NCBI GenBank assembly: GCA_937868725.1 | Contig: CALMMQ010000106.1 | Span: 1 to 64,000, forward strand | DNA: 64,000 nucleotides | Direction of reading: 5' to 3' | Source of the DNA: an uncultured Pleomorphomonas sp. | GTDB taxonomy: Bacteria; Pseudomonadota; Alphaproteobacteria; Rhizobiales; Pleomorphomonadaceae | Shown here: in pieces, positions 27,175 to 36,277 of the stretch | How the letters are laid out: the number at the start of each line of letters is the position of its first letter | Position numbering within the stretch: the stretch's first letter is position 1 | Made by a program: the position numbers and the translations under genes | The notes under the pieces: generated by a model | What the model was told of the DNA's origin: nothing | Databases searched by the model: none | What the model saw: only the letters and a program-made list of their open reading frames with translations

Positions 27175-29178
27175 TCATGCTGCGACGCGATTGAGGAATG
27201 CCTCGATGACGCGTTCGAGCTCGCGCGTTTCGCTCATCACCGTATCGGCGGCGGCTTCGACGAGGCGGGCGGTTTCCGCCGTGGTGCCGATGGCCTCGAC
27301 GACGTGGCCGACGTTCTGCGTCACGGTCTGGGTGTTGCTGGCCGCTTCCGTCACCGACCGGCTGATCTCGGTGGTCGAGGCTTCCTGCTCCTCCACCGCC
27401 GAGGCGATGTTGAGCGTGGCGGTGTTGACATCCTCCATGATGGCGGCAATGGCGCGGATGGAGGTGACGGCCTCGCCGGTGGATGCCTGCATGTCGGCGA
27501 TCTGGTTGGCCACCTCGGCGGTGGCACGGGCGGTCTGGTCGGCCAGTTGCTTGACTTCTGAGGCGACGACGGAGAAGCCGCGCCCGGCTTCTCCGGCCCG
27601 GGCGGCCTCGATGGCGGCGTTGAGGGCCAGAAGGTTGGTCTGCTCGGCGATGGTCCGAATCATCGTCACCACCTGGCCGACGCGGGTGGCGGCTTCGGCG
27701 AGAGCGGCCACCTGTTCGTTGGTACGGCGGGCCCCTTCGGTGGCCGAGACGATGACCGTCGTGGTCTTCTGCACGTGGCCGGAGATTTCGCCGATCGAGG
27801 AGGCAAGTTCCTCGGCGGCACCGGCGACCACGGCCACCTTGGCCGACGCGCCGTTGGCGGCGGTGGCGACATTGCTGGCCCGGTTGTCGGTTTCGGTGGC
27901 CGCGGCGAGCAGGCGTTCGGCCACCTCGCTCATGCCGGCCATGGTCGAGCCGACGCTGTGGCTGAGGCGCTCGGCGGCAGCGCGGAAATCGCGCACGGCG
28001 ACATCGAACTCCTGTTGCCGGGACTGGCGGCGGGCGACGTCCTGGCGCTGCTCTTCCTCAAGGCGGGCCTTGGCGATCTCGCTCTCCTGGAACACCGCCA
28101 GCGTCCGGGCCATGGCGCCGATCTCGTCGCCGCGTTCGGTGCCCTCGATGGTGGCGGGCCGACCGCTGGCCAGGATCTCCATGATCTGACGCAGGCGGAC
28201 GAGCGGCCGGGTGATGGAGCGGCTGAGGCGCCAGGATACGACGAGGCCAGCGAAGGCGGCGGCGGGAATGGCGATCAGCATGAACAGGATGGCGAAGGCC
28301 TTGCCGGCCTCGAGCTTGGCCTTGGCGGCGGTGTCGATGGCGTCGGCCGACGAGGCGATGCTCTGGGTCAGCGGCCCGACGAGGTCGAAGGCCAGACTGC
28401 TCTGATCGGCGATGCGCAGCCACTCGCCATAGGCGCCGGAGTAGGCCGCGAGGCTGTCGGAATGGGCGGTAACCAGCGTCTTCAACTTGGCCTTGGCGGC
28501 ATCGTCGAGCGGCGTCTTGTCGAGTTCGCGGGTGAAGCGGCCGACGGCGGCGTTGAAGTTGCCGCCGGAAACGTCGTCGTGGCGCAGCATGATCTCGGCA
28601 CGGGCCTGATTGATCTGGGCGAAGGCCTGGGCGACACGCACCGTGTCGGGGTTCTGGCCGCTGCGCGTCGTCTTGTTGAGCTCGGTACGCAGGTCGCCGA
28701 AGCTGCGGGTCATATCGCCGCGCAGACCCTCGTCGTCGGTCATGCCGAGGCGTTGCTGTTTGGTCAGCAGCTGGTCGAACTGACCGGCGACGGCGGTTGC
28801 GAGTTCGCCGAGTCGGCCGGCGTCTTCGGTGGCGACGCCGAGCCGGCGGGCCTCGTCGCCGAGCTCGCCGATGGCCGCGCGCGCCCGGGCGATGAGATCG
28901 CCGATCTTGCCGGCTCGCTCGGTGGACGGCTGCAGCATGAAGACGCGCTCGCTGGCCATCAGCTCGAAGGCGAGCGATTGGGCGCCAATGGCCTTGCGTT
29001 CGAGGTTGGCGGCGGTGGTGGCGGTGCTTTGCAGATCGGTCATCGTCTTGACCGAATAGGCCGACACGCCGGCCACGGTGGCCAGACCGGTCATCCAGGC
29101 CACGGACAGCAGGACGACTCGGGCGCGAATGCTCAAATTGACGGAGGGGACAGGCAGTTTTTGGAACAGTTCGAACAT
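27175..29178 (-). CDS. Methyl-accepting chemotaxis protein
   Basis: A 667-residue chemoreceptor. A first membrane segment is near residues 22-42, a periplasmic helical region follows, a second membrane segment is near 300-322 ([20 protein letters not shown]), then a HAMP domain and a long signalling coiled coil. The hairpin tip reads [24 protein letters not shown], the strongest signature of the family. It relays ligand sensing to CheA/CheW. The ligand is unknown, and no che genes lie nearby. Confidence 0.97.
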   Translation of the reverse strand: MFELFQKLPVPSVNLSIRARVVLLSVAWMTGLATVAGVSAYSVKTMTDLQSTATTAANLERKAIGAQSLAFELMASERVFMLQPSTERAGKIGDLIARARAAIGELGDEARRLGVATEDAGRLGELATAVAGQFDQLLTKQQRLGMTDDEGLRGDMTRSFGDLRTELNKTTRSGQNPDTVRVAQAFAQINQARAEIMLRHDDVSGGNFNAAVGRFTRELDKTPLDDAAKAKLKTLVTAHSDSLAAYSGAYGEWLRIADQSSLAFDLVGPLTQSIASSADAIDTAAKAKLEAGKAFAILFMLIAIPAAAFAGLVVSWRLSRSITRPLVRLRQIMEILASGRPATIEGTERGDEIGAMARTLAVFQESEIAKARLEEEQRQDVARRQSRQQEFDVAVRDFRAAAERLSHSVGSTMAGMSEVAERLLAAATETDNRASNVATAANGASAKVAVVAGAAEELASSIGEISGHVQKTTTVIVSATEGARRTNEQVAALAEAATRVGQVVTMIRTIAEQTNLLALNAAIEAARAGEAGRGFSVVASEVKQLADQTARATAEVANQIADMQASTGEAVTSIRAIAAIMEDVNTATLNIASAVEEQEASTTEISRSVTEAASNTQTVTQNVGHVVEAIGTTAETARLVEAAADTVMSETRELERVIEAFLNRVAA

Positions 29179-29465
29179 TGCCGCAAGGGCTCCCTGATCT
29201 GTTCGATCATTATGGGGTGATTGATGGCATTCGACATGGCCGAGTTTAACAGAACACTAAAATTCGTGCCAAAAAGGTAGATAGCAACAGCAATTCCAGG
29301 TCTGGCCTATCTAGAATTATTCTTTCTATTGCCTTTGCTCAGGCTCTAGGCACTTGAGTGATGCCTTTTGGAGCATTTATTCGGCTACCCAATCGGGCCA
29401 TCGCTGGACAAGGCCTCGGGCTCGTGCTATATAAGTTAGTATATGATAATGTACGGATGTGAGAC

Positions 29466-29816
29466 ATGATCAAGGAATGGCCTGAAACTGCCAAGTACCT
29501 CTCTGGTGAACTCAAGAACCTGCGCGCCGGTGCCCCCGACGTCATGAAGGCCTTCAGCGCCATGGCGCAGGCGGCGCTGGCGCCCAAGGCACTCGACACC
29601 AAGACCAAGGAGTTGATTTCCTTGGCCATCGGCGTCGCCGTGCGCTGCGACGACTGCATCGCCTTCCACACCAAGGCGGCGCTGGCCGCCGGCGCCACCG
29701 ACGAGGAGATCTGGGAGACGCTCGGCACCGCCATCTACATGGGCGCCGGTCCGTCGGTGATGTATGCCTCGCACGCGCTCGGAGCCTTCAACCAGTTCAA
29801 GGACGCCGCCAAGTAA
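29466..29816 (+). CDS. Carboxymuconolactone decarboxylase / AhpD-like protein
   Basis: A 116-residue all-helical protein. The CMD motif is RCDDCIAFHTKAALAAG, with a CxxC pair plus His four residues later, as in AhpD-like peroxidase proteins. This suggests thiol redox activity rather than true decarboxylase activity. The gene stands alone. An AT-rich upstream segment (TATATAAG...TATGATAAT at about 29429-29452) looks like its promoter. Confidence 0.92.
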   Translation: MIKEWPETAKYLSGELKNLRAGAPDVMKAFSAMAQAALAPKALDTKTKELISLAIGVAVRCDDCIAFHTKAALAAGATDEEIWETLGTAIYMGAGPSVMYASHALGAFNQFKDAAK

Positions 29817-29858
29817 CGTTCCCGCCGCCGGGTGACCGGCTGGCAGCTGACCGGCGAC

Positions 29859-29891
29859 AACGGGTTCGGGCCATCGTCCGGGCCCGTTTTT
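29859..29891 (+). terminator. Intrinsic terminator after the AhpD-like gene
   Basis: An 11-bp stem AACGGGTTCGG/CCGGGCCCGTT with two G-T pairs, followed by T5. It is 42 bp past the stop codon. Confidence 0.85.
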
Positions 29892-30111
29892 CATTGCCGT
29901 CGGCGTCCTTGGACGTCGTTGCCTCATGGGGGGGTGATCGTGGCGGCACCGGCCAATGCGACAAGGCCTTGCCGATGCTGCTTCAGGCGGGCGCAGCACC
30001 GCGCTTCCGGGGGGAGGCGGGCAAAAAGCGGCGCTGTTCGATCACAAATTTGCGTGGGACAGCGTTTTCGTCTTCCCGTATGGTTGGGCGCCAACAATCG
30101 GAAACGACACC

Positions 30112-32193
30112 ATGAATGCCCCCGCCCGCCTCGCCGCTTCGGCCTGTCCGCATGATTGTCCGTCGACCTGCGCCCTTGAGGTCGAACTCAAGGCGGACGG
30201 CAGCGTTGGTCGCCTGCGCGGCTCGCCGGACAACAGCTATACGGCCGGCGTCATCTGCGCCAAGGTGGCGCGCTATGCCGAGCGCATCCATTCCGACCGC
30301 CGGCTGCTGAAGCCGCTGCTGCGCACCGGCCCCAAGGGTTCGGGCGCCTTCCGCGAGGTCGGCTGGGACGAGGCGCTCGACCGCGTGGCCGAAGCCTTCC
30401 GCTCGGCCGCCGCCGCACACGGGGCCGAGAGCGTGTTCCCGTATTTCGACGCCGGCACCATGGGGCAGGTGCAGCGCGACGGCATCAACCGCCTGCGCAA
30501 CGTCATGGGCTATTCGCGCCAGTTCGATACCGTCTGCACCAATCCCGCCTGGACCGGCTGGATCGCCGGCACTGGCCGGCTGGCCGGCCCCGATCCGCGC
30601 GAGATGGCGCTGGCCGACTGTCTGGTCATCTGGGGCACCAACGCCGTAGTGACGCAGGTCAACGTCATGACCCACGCCATCCGGGCCCGCAAGAGCCGGG
30701 GCGCCAAGCTGGTGGTCGTCGACGTCTACGAGACCGAGACGGTGCGGCAGGCCGATCTCGGTCTGGTCATCCGCCCGGGCACCGACGCGGCGCTGGCCTG
30801 CGCGGTGATGCACGTCGCCTTCCGCGACGGCTACGCCGATCGCGCCTACATGGCGAAGTACGCCGACGCGCCGGCCGAACTCGAAGCCCACCTTGCCAGC
30901 CGCACGCCGGCCTGGGCGGCGGCGATCACCGGCCTGTCGGTCGAGGCGATCGAGGAATTCGCCCGCCTCGTCGGCACCACCAAGCGCACCTTCCTGCGCC
31001 TCGGTTACGGCTTCACGCGTAGCCGCAACGGTGCCGTGTCGATGCACGCCGCCCAGTCGATCGCCACCGTGCTCGGGCTGTGGCAGCACGAAGGCGGTGG
31101 CGCCTTCCACAACAACGGCGCCATCTTCGGCTTCGACAAGACGATGATCGAGGGCCGCGACCGCGTCGATCCGGCGGTGCGCGAACTCGTCCAGACCGAC
31201 ATGGGCGCCATCCTGACCGGTGACGCCGCGGCGCTGGCCGGCGGGCCGCCGGTCATGGCCATGCTGATCCAGAACACCAATCCGATGGCGGTGCTGCCGG
31301 ACCAGCGCCGGGTGCGGCAGGGCTTTGCCCGCGAGGATCTGTTCGTCTGCGTCCACGAGCAGTTCATGACCGAGACGGCGCTGATGGCCGACGTGGTGCT
31401 ACCGGCCACCATGTTCCTTGAGCACGACGATCTCTACCGTGCCGGTGGCCAGCAGAGCGTGCTGTTCGGCCCCAAGCTGCTGGACGCCCCCGGCGAGGCG
31501 CGCGAGAATCACTTCGTCATCTGCGAACTGGCCCGGCGGCTTGGCGCCGAGCATCCCGGCTTCGCCATGACGGCGCGCGAACACGTGGACTGGCTGCTGC
31601 GCGCCTCCGGCTACGGCCCGCTCAGCGAACTGGAGGCGAAGGGCTTCGTCGACCGTCAGCCGGACTTCGCCACCGCCCACTATCTCGACGGCTTTGCCTG
31701 GCCGGACGGCCGCTATCGCTTCAAGCCCGACTGGGCGACGACGCGCGGCGCCGATCAGAAGCGGCTCGGTCCCTGGCGCGACATGCCGGTGCTGCCGGAC
31801 TTCTGGCCGGTGATCGAAGCCGCCGACGACCGCCACCCCTTCCGTCTGGTGACGGCGCCGGCGCGCAACTTCCTCAACTCGTCGTTCACGGAGACGCGGA
31901 CGTCGACGCTCAAGGAAGGGCGGCCGACGCTTAAGATGCGGACCGACGATGCCGGCCGGCTGGGTCTTGTCGGCGGCGATCTCGTCGACGTCGGCAACGA
32001 GCGCGGCGTGGTCAAGCTCCACGTCGAACTTTTCGAGGGGCTGCAGGCCGGCGTGGTGGTGGCCGAGGGCGTTTGGCCGGGCTCGGCTCACGTCGGTGGC
32101 GCCGGCATCAACACTCTGGTCGGGGCCGATCAGATCGCGCCCTATGGCGGCGCCGCCTTCCACGACACCAAGGTCTGGGTGCGCAAGGCGTGA
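30112..32193 (+). CDS. Molybdopterin oxidoreductase with 4Fe-4S motif
   Basis: A 693-residue DMSO-reductase-family enzyme. Four Cys ligands for a 4Fe-4S cluster are visible at residues 12, 16, 20 and 49 (CPHDCPSTC ... ICAK). The middle holds the Mo-bis-MGD domains (IWGTNAVVTQVNVM, LGYGFTRSRNG), and the C-terminus the dinucleotide-binding barrel (ARNFLNSSFTE). It has no twin-arginine signal, so it is cytoplasmic. No electron-transfer subunits lie next to it. The substrate is unknown. Confidence 0.93.
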   Translation: MNAPARLAASACPHDCPSTCALEVELKADGSVGRLRGSPDNSYTAGVICAKVARYAERIHSDRRLLKPLLRTGPKGSGAFREVGWDEALDRVAEAFRSAAAAHGAESVFPYFDAGTMGQVQRDGINRLRNVMGYSRQFDTVCTNPAWTGWIAGTGRLAGPDPREMALADCLVIWGTNAVVTQVNVMTHAIRARKSRGAKLVVVDVYETETVRQADLGLVIRPGTDAALACAVMHVAFRDGYADRAYMAKYADAPAELEAHLASRTPAWAAAITGLSVEAIEEFARLVGTTKRTFLRLGYGFTRSRNGAVSMHAAQSIATVLGLWQHEGGGAFHNNGAIFGFDKTMIEGRDRVDPAVRELVQTDMGAILTGDAAALAGGPPVMAMLIQNTNPMAVLPDQRRVRQGFAREDLFVCVHEQFMTETALMADVVLPATMFLEHDDLYRAGGQQSVLFGPKLLDAPGEARENHFVICELARRLGAEHPGFAMTAREHVDWLLRASGYGPLSELEAKGFVDRQPDFATAHYLDGFAWPDGRYRFKPDWATTRGADQKRLGPWRDMPVLPDFWPVIEAADDRHPFRLVTAPARNFLNSSFTETRTSTLKEGRPTLKMRTDDAGRLGLVGGDLVDVGNERGVVKLHVELFEGLQAGVVVAEGVWPGSAHVGGAGINTLVGADQIAPYGGAAFHDTKVWVRKA

Positions 32194-32328
32194 CCGGAAC
32201 GCCGCGTCACGGCGGCAATCGACGGGTTGTCGGCGCGGGAGCGTTGCGAATCCGCTCGCCGTTGCCTTAAGAACCCTGTGGTTTCCAGGCGCGCGGCGCG
32301 TCTGGCCAGCGAGTTTGGCGGGGCTGAG

Positions 32329-32646
32329 ATGCGGAAGTCCAGGACTGTGTTCGTCGTTGCGATGGTGGGCAGTGTGGTGTCTTTTCTGGCCGGCGCCAGC
32401 GCTGAGGCCGACACGATTTCCCGCGACACGCTGTCGCGCAAAATGCTCGATTTCTGCGTCTTCACGCAATACAAGGCCGAGGGCATCGAGCGTCGGACGA
32501 TGATCGATCGCTGCGGCTGCGCCGCCAAGCAGGCGATGGCCGGCTTTGAGGGCGATAGCTTCGATTCGCCGAGCCGCTCCAAGCTGACCGGCGATCAGGA
32601 AAAGGCTATTCGCGGCGCCATTGCCGGTTGTTTTGCCAAGCAGTGA
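32329..32646 (+). CDS. Small exported cysteine-containing protein
   Basis: A 105-residue protein with an N-terminal signal (MRKSRTVFVVAMVGSVVSF...AEA). The mature part has four Cys (DFCVFTQ, RCGCAAK, GCFAKQ), which could form disulfides in the periplasm. No family was recognised. The gene converges with marC; their stops are 9 bp apart. The start at 32329 is chosen because it begins with the signal peptide. Confidence 0.7.
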   Translation: MRKSRTVFVVAMVGSVVSFLAGASAEADTISRDTLSRKMLDFCVFTQYKAEGIERRTMIDRCGCAAKQAMAGFEGDSFDSPSRSKLTGDQEKAIRGAIAGCFAKQ

Positions 32647-32655
32647 CGGTGATCG

Positions 32656-33303
32656 TCAGGCCAGTATGGCCTTGACGCCATCGGCGACGAACTGCACCGC
32701 CAGCGCCGACAGCAGCACGCCCAACAGGCGTGTCAGCACGTTGCGGCCGGTGTCGCCGAGATAACGGTCGAGGCGGTCGGCGGCGAGGAAGATGCCGAAC
32801 GACAGTGCGACGATGGCGCCGATGATGCCGACCAGCGCCGACATGCGCCAGGCGGTGTGCGCCTCGGCGGCGAGCAGAATGGTGGCCGAGATGGCGCCGG
32901 GGCCGGCAAGCAGCGGAATGGCAATGGGAAAGACGGCGAGGTGACGCAGGTCCTCGCCCGTTTCGGGCGGCACGACGGCGGCGTCGCTGCGGTCGGCGGG
33001 CGGTTCGCTGTCGGCGGGCTTGCGCTTTTCGAACACCATCTCGAAGGCGATCCAGAACAGCAGCAGGCCGCCGGCGATGCGGAAGGCCGGCATGGAAATG
33101 CCGAGGAAGGTGAGGATGCCGGCGCCGAGGAAGGCGAAGGCCAGCAGCACTGCCATGGCGATGACCGAGGCGCGCACGGCCACGAGGCGCCGCATCTCCG
33201 GATGAGCGCCGGCGGTGAGAGCGAGGAAGATCGGCGCCAGGCCAAACGGATCGATGGTGACGAGAAGGGTCGCGAAGGCGTTGAAGATGTAGTCGATCGG
33301 CAT
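32656..33303 (-). CDS. MarC/SnatA family membrane protein
   Basis: A 215-residue inner-membrane protein with six hydrophobic segments. The family signature is LLVTIDPFGLAPIFLALTAG in the first segment, repeated in degenerate form as PIAIPLLAGPGAISATILL. Some members move neutral amino acids (SnatA); the name MarC reflects a disproved resistance role. The ATG at 33303 gives the family N-terminus MPIDYIFNAF. An internal hydrophilic loop of about 30 residues is Pro/Glu-rich. Confidence 0.92.
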   Translation of the reverse strand: MPIDYIFNAFATLLVTIDPFGLAPIFLALTAGAHPEMRRLVAVRASVIAMAVLLAFAFLGAGILTFLGISMPAFRIAGGLLLFWIAFEMVFEKRKPADSEPPADRSDAAVVPPETGEDLRHLAVFPIAIPLLAGPGAISATILLAAEAHTAWRMSALVGIIGAIVALSFGIFLAADRLDRYLGDTGRNVLTRLLGVLLSALAVQFVADGVKAILA

Positions 33304-33612
33304 GGCACAGCGTTCCTGCAGCGGGGTGTCGATGCTGTGACAGAAAAGCGCCGGCTCGGAAAGAGGCAAGGGCGGCGCGGCTATAATGCCAGGGGCATCG
33401 CCTGAGATCCGCCGTTTTCGCTGGACAAAGCGCCCGTTCCATGGTCTTTGCGCCGCCACAACACCATCAGGTTCGGCCCCCGATTTGCCGATTGCGCCGC
33501 TATCGGCGGCGCTTCATGCTTTGGCTTGGCCGGACCGGCATTGACGACGAGGCGCGGTTGCGATCCCGGAACGGTTCCGGTCGATCCCCGGGCCCTCTGG
33601 AGAATGAAGACC

Positions 33613-34113
33613 ATGACCGACGACCGTAGCGGCCCGCGTTCAGAACCGCGCCCGGCCAATCAGCGCGGCGCCGCCCGCCTTGCCGCCGTGCAGGCGCTCT
33701 ATCAGCTTGAGATCGGTGGTGGCGACATGCTGACCGTCATCCAGGAGTTCGAGGCCTTCCGGCTCGGTCAGGAAATCGACGGCTACGAGTACCGTCAGGC
33801 CGACGCCGGCTGGTTTCGCGATGTCGTCGGTGGCGTCGTTGCCGAACAGCGGCTGATCGACCCGATGGTCCACACCGCTCTGGTCGAAGACTGGCCGCTG
33901 AAGCGCGTCGACGCGACGCTGCGCGCCATCCTGCGCTGCGGCACCTACGAACTGCTGAAGCGCAACGATGTGCCGGGACGGGTGATCATCTCCGAATACA
34001 TCGACATCGCCCGCGCCTTCTTTGAGGACGACGAGCCGCGCCTCGTCAACGGCGTGCTCGACCGCATCGCCCACGACAACCGGCCGGACGAATTCCCGGT
34101 GAGGGGTGCCTGA
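33613..34113 (+). CDS. nusB: Transcription antitermination protein NusB
   Basis: A 166-residue NusB with a disordered basic N-terminus (about 20 residues), then the helical core [26 protein letters not shown] and [14 protein letters not shown] ending ([12 protein letters not shown]). It binds boxA RNA together with S10. The start could be 33604 or 33613; 33613 has better spacing to GGAG. It is directly followed by thiL, 1 bp after its stop. Confidence 0.95.
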   Translation: MTDDRSGPRSEPRPANQRGAARLAAVQALYQLEIGGGDMLTVIQEFEAFRLGQEIDGYEYRQADAGWFRDVVGGVVAEQRLIDPMVHTALVEDWPLKRVDATLRAILRCGTYELLKRNDVPGRVIISEYIDIARAFFEDDEPRLVNGVLDRIAHDNRPDEFPVRGA

Positions 34114-34114
34114 C

Positions 34115-35110
34115 ATGGCCGACGGCGAACGGCTCGGCGAGTTCGATCTGATCGCCAGGGTGTTCGTGCCGCTGGCCGGCGAGGGGGCACTGGGGCTGAC
34201 CGACGACGCCGCTTTCCTGCGGCCGCGCCCCGGTCTCGATCTGGTGCTGACCAAGGATGCCGTCGTCAGCGGTGTCCATTTCTTTGCCGATGACGCCTGG
34301 GAAGCGGTGGCCCGCAAGGCGCTGCGCGTCAATCTTTCCGATCTCGCCGCCAAGGGGGCCGATCCGGTCGGCTATCTCCTGGCGCTCGGTCTGCCGGCCG
34401 CCTTCACCGTCGCCGACGTCGACGGGCTCGGCGCCGGTCTCGCCGACGATCAGCGCCGCTACGGCATCGCGCTGTTCGGCGGCGACACGGTAAAGGCCGA
34501 CGGTGGGCTGTTCCTGTCGGTGACGGCCATCGGCGAGGTGCCGCAGGGTGCCATGGTGCGGCGCGGCGGCGCCCGGCCGGGCGACGCGCTCGTCGTCACC
34601 GGTACCATCGGCGACGCGGCGCTTGGGCTGCGGTTGCGCCTCGACGGCGGGCTGGCCGATCGCCTCGGTCTCAAGGCCGATGAGCGCGACCATCTGCTCG
34701 ACCGCTACCTGCTGCCGCAGCCGCGTACGGCGGCGGCGGCGGCGGTGCGCCGGCATGCGGCCGGCGGCATGGACATTTCCGATGGTCTGGTCGGCGACTT
34801 CGGCAAGATGGCGGCCGCGTCCGGCGTCGCCATCGACATCGACGCTGGAGCCGTGCCGCTGTCGGCAGCGGCGCGGGCGGCGATCGCCGCCGATCCCAAG
34901 CTGCTCATCACGGCGTTGACCGGAGGCGACGATTACGAACTGGCGCTGGCCATGGCGCCCGCGGCCGTGGCGGCGTTTACTGCCGAGTGTCGCGACAAGG
35001 GTGTTGCCGCGACGGTGATCGGCCAGGCCCGTGCCGGTGAGGGCGTCCGCGTCACCGACGGCGGTCGGCCGCTCGATGGGCTCGGCACTGGGTCATACCG
35101 CCATTTCTAG
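34115..35110 (+). CDS. thiL: Thiamine-monophosphate kinase
   Basis: A 331-residue ThiL of the AIR-synthase-like ATP-binding fold. Motifs include LTDDAAFL and LTKDAVVSGVHF (Mg/ATP binding), NLSDLAAKGADP, and GGMDISDGLVGDF. It converts thiamine phosphate to thiamine diphosphate. It follows nusB with no gap, the usual proteobacterial order. A dispersed intergenic repeat starts 10 bp after its stop. Confidence 0.96.
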   Translation: MADGERLGEFDLIARVFVPLAGEGALGLTDDAAFLRPRPGLDLVLTKDAVVSGVHFFADDAWEAVARKALRVNLSDLAAKGADPVGYLLALGLPAAFTVADVDGLGAGLADDQRRYGIALFGGDTVKADGGLFLSVTAIGEVPQGAMVRRGGARPGDALVVTGTIGDAALGLRLRLDGGLADRLGLKADERDHLLDRYLLPQPRTAAAAAVRRHAAGGMDISDGLVGDFGKMAAASGVAIDIDAGAVPLSAAARAAIAADPKLLITALTGGDDYELALAMAPAAVAAFTAECRDKGVAATVIGQARAGEGVRVTDGGRPLDGLGTGSYRHF

Positions 35111-35119
35111 GGGCGCTTG

Positions 35120-35225
35120 CCGACCTGACAGAATCGTCAGGTCGATAAGAAATCGCTCCCGATTCAAAGCCTTGAGCAACCGTTTGGCGACCAGGTCGTT
35201 GCAACCTGACCGACGGATGCTCCAG
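35120..35225 (+). repeat. Dispersed intergenic repeat, copy 2 (full length)
   Basis: The first half (35120-35167) matches the copy near 9.4 kb at 44 of 48 positions. The second half (35174-35225) matches the copy near 41.4 kb at 43 of 52. The first half contains a perfect 6-bp hairpin, CCTGAC/GTCAGG; the second contains CAGGT/ACCTG. It fills the gap between thiL and the DedA-like gene. Confidence 0.85.
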
Positions 35226-35312
35226 GGGCGGCAACCGCCCGTCTTTTCACCTTGCCTTTGATCGGTGGGTCCGGTAGCGCTGGGCGGCTTTGATGCTATC
35301 CGGGATCGGCCG

Positions 35313-35894
35313 ATGTTTCGCAAGCTTTACGACTGGACCATGTCGCTCGCCGCCAGCAATCGCGCTGGATGGTGGTTGGCGGGCATTTCGTTCGCCGAGA
35401 GCTCGTTCTTCCCCATTCCGCCCGACGTCATGCTGGTGCCGATGGTGCTGGCCCGGCGGGAGCGCGCCTACGTCTACGCGGCGATCTGCACGCTGGCCTC
35501 GGTGGTGGGCGGCATGGCCGGCTATGCCATCGGCCATCTGCTCTACAACAGCCTCGGCCTCTGGCTGATCCAGCTCTACGGCTATGGCCAGAAGTTCGAC
35601 GAGTTCCACCTCGCCTACGCCCATTACGGCGCCTGGATCATCCTCATCAAGGGCCTGACGCCGATCCCGTTCAAGCTGGTGACCATCGCCTCGGGCTTTG
35701 CCGCCTATAACTTCCCGCTGTTCGTCGGTCTTTGCGTCATCACGCGCGGTGCCCGTTTCTTTGCCGTCGCCGCCCTGCTGCGCCTGTTCGGCGAGCCGAT
35801 CCGCGACTTCATCGAGAAGCGCCTCGACTGGGTGATGCTGGGGGTGCTGGTGGTGGTGGTCGGCGGCTTCGTCGTGGCCCGCTACGCCATCTGA
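35313..35894 (+). CDS. DedA/YqaA-like membrane protein (SNARE-associated family)
   Basis: A 193-residue inner-membrane protein with about five hydrophobic segments. It has FAESSFFPIPPDVMLVPMV near the N-terminus, GGMAGYAIG, and the GLTPIPFKLVTIASGFA segment with its conserved Arg-region (ITRGARFF). These are DedA/VTT-domain features, close to the YqaA subgroup. Some DedA proteins act as lipid flippases; the role here is unknown. The start at 35313 begins MFRKLYDW. Confidence 0.92.
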   Translation: MFRKLYDWTMSLAASNRAGWWLAGISFAESSFFPIPPDVMLVPMVLARRERAYVYAAICTLASVVGGMAGYAIGHLLYNSLGLWLIQLYGYGQKFDEFHLAYAHYGAWIILIKGLTPIPFKLVTIASGFAAYNFPLFVGLCVITRGARFFAVAALLRLFGEPIRDFIEKRLDWVMLGVLVVVVGGFVVARYAI

Positions 35895-36277
35895 CCCCGC
35901 TTCGGTCCGGTTGCCCGCCTGGCGCTACCCGAACCATCGGGCCGGCAAAATCGAGTCGTCCGGCAATCAAGCCCGCAGCGGTTGATGCCGGCGGCGGTTG
36001 CCAGCCGCTCAGCGCTCCGACGGGTATTAAGTCAAAATAATCCTCGACTTCGGGATCACCCGACCTTGACGCGGGGGGGAAGCCCTATAGGGTAGCCGCG
36101 CCCTCGTCTGCGCCGTCACGACGGGATCGGTACCGATTCGGCGTGCCGTCATGCGGGTGGGACAGGGGCCGTTCCCAAGGCGAACAATCCATCCATCGGG
36201 GGTGCGGTGGGGTAGTGTTCGCCTTCGGTTCGAATCGCTATGGCCGGCCCGGCGCGGCGCGGCACTGCGGAGGGATC
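35895..36277. other. Intergenic region upstream of hppA
   Basis: About 380 bp with no supported gene. An in-frame extension of hppA to 36143 exists but lacks membrane character. The stretch around 36028-36062 is locally AT-richer, with AAGTCAAAATAATCC, and may hold the hppA promoter. Confidence 0.4.
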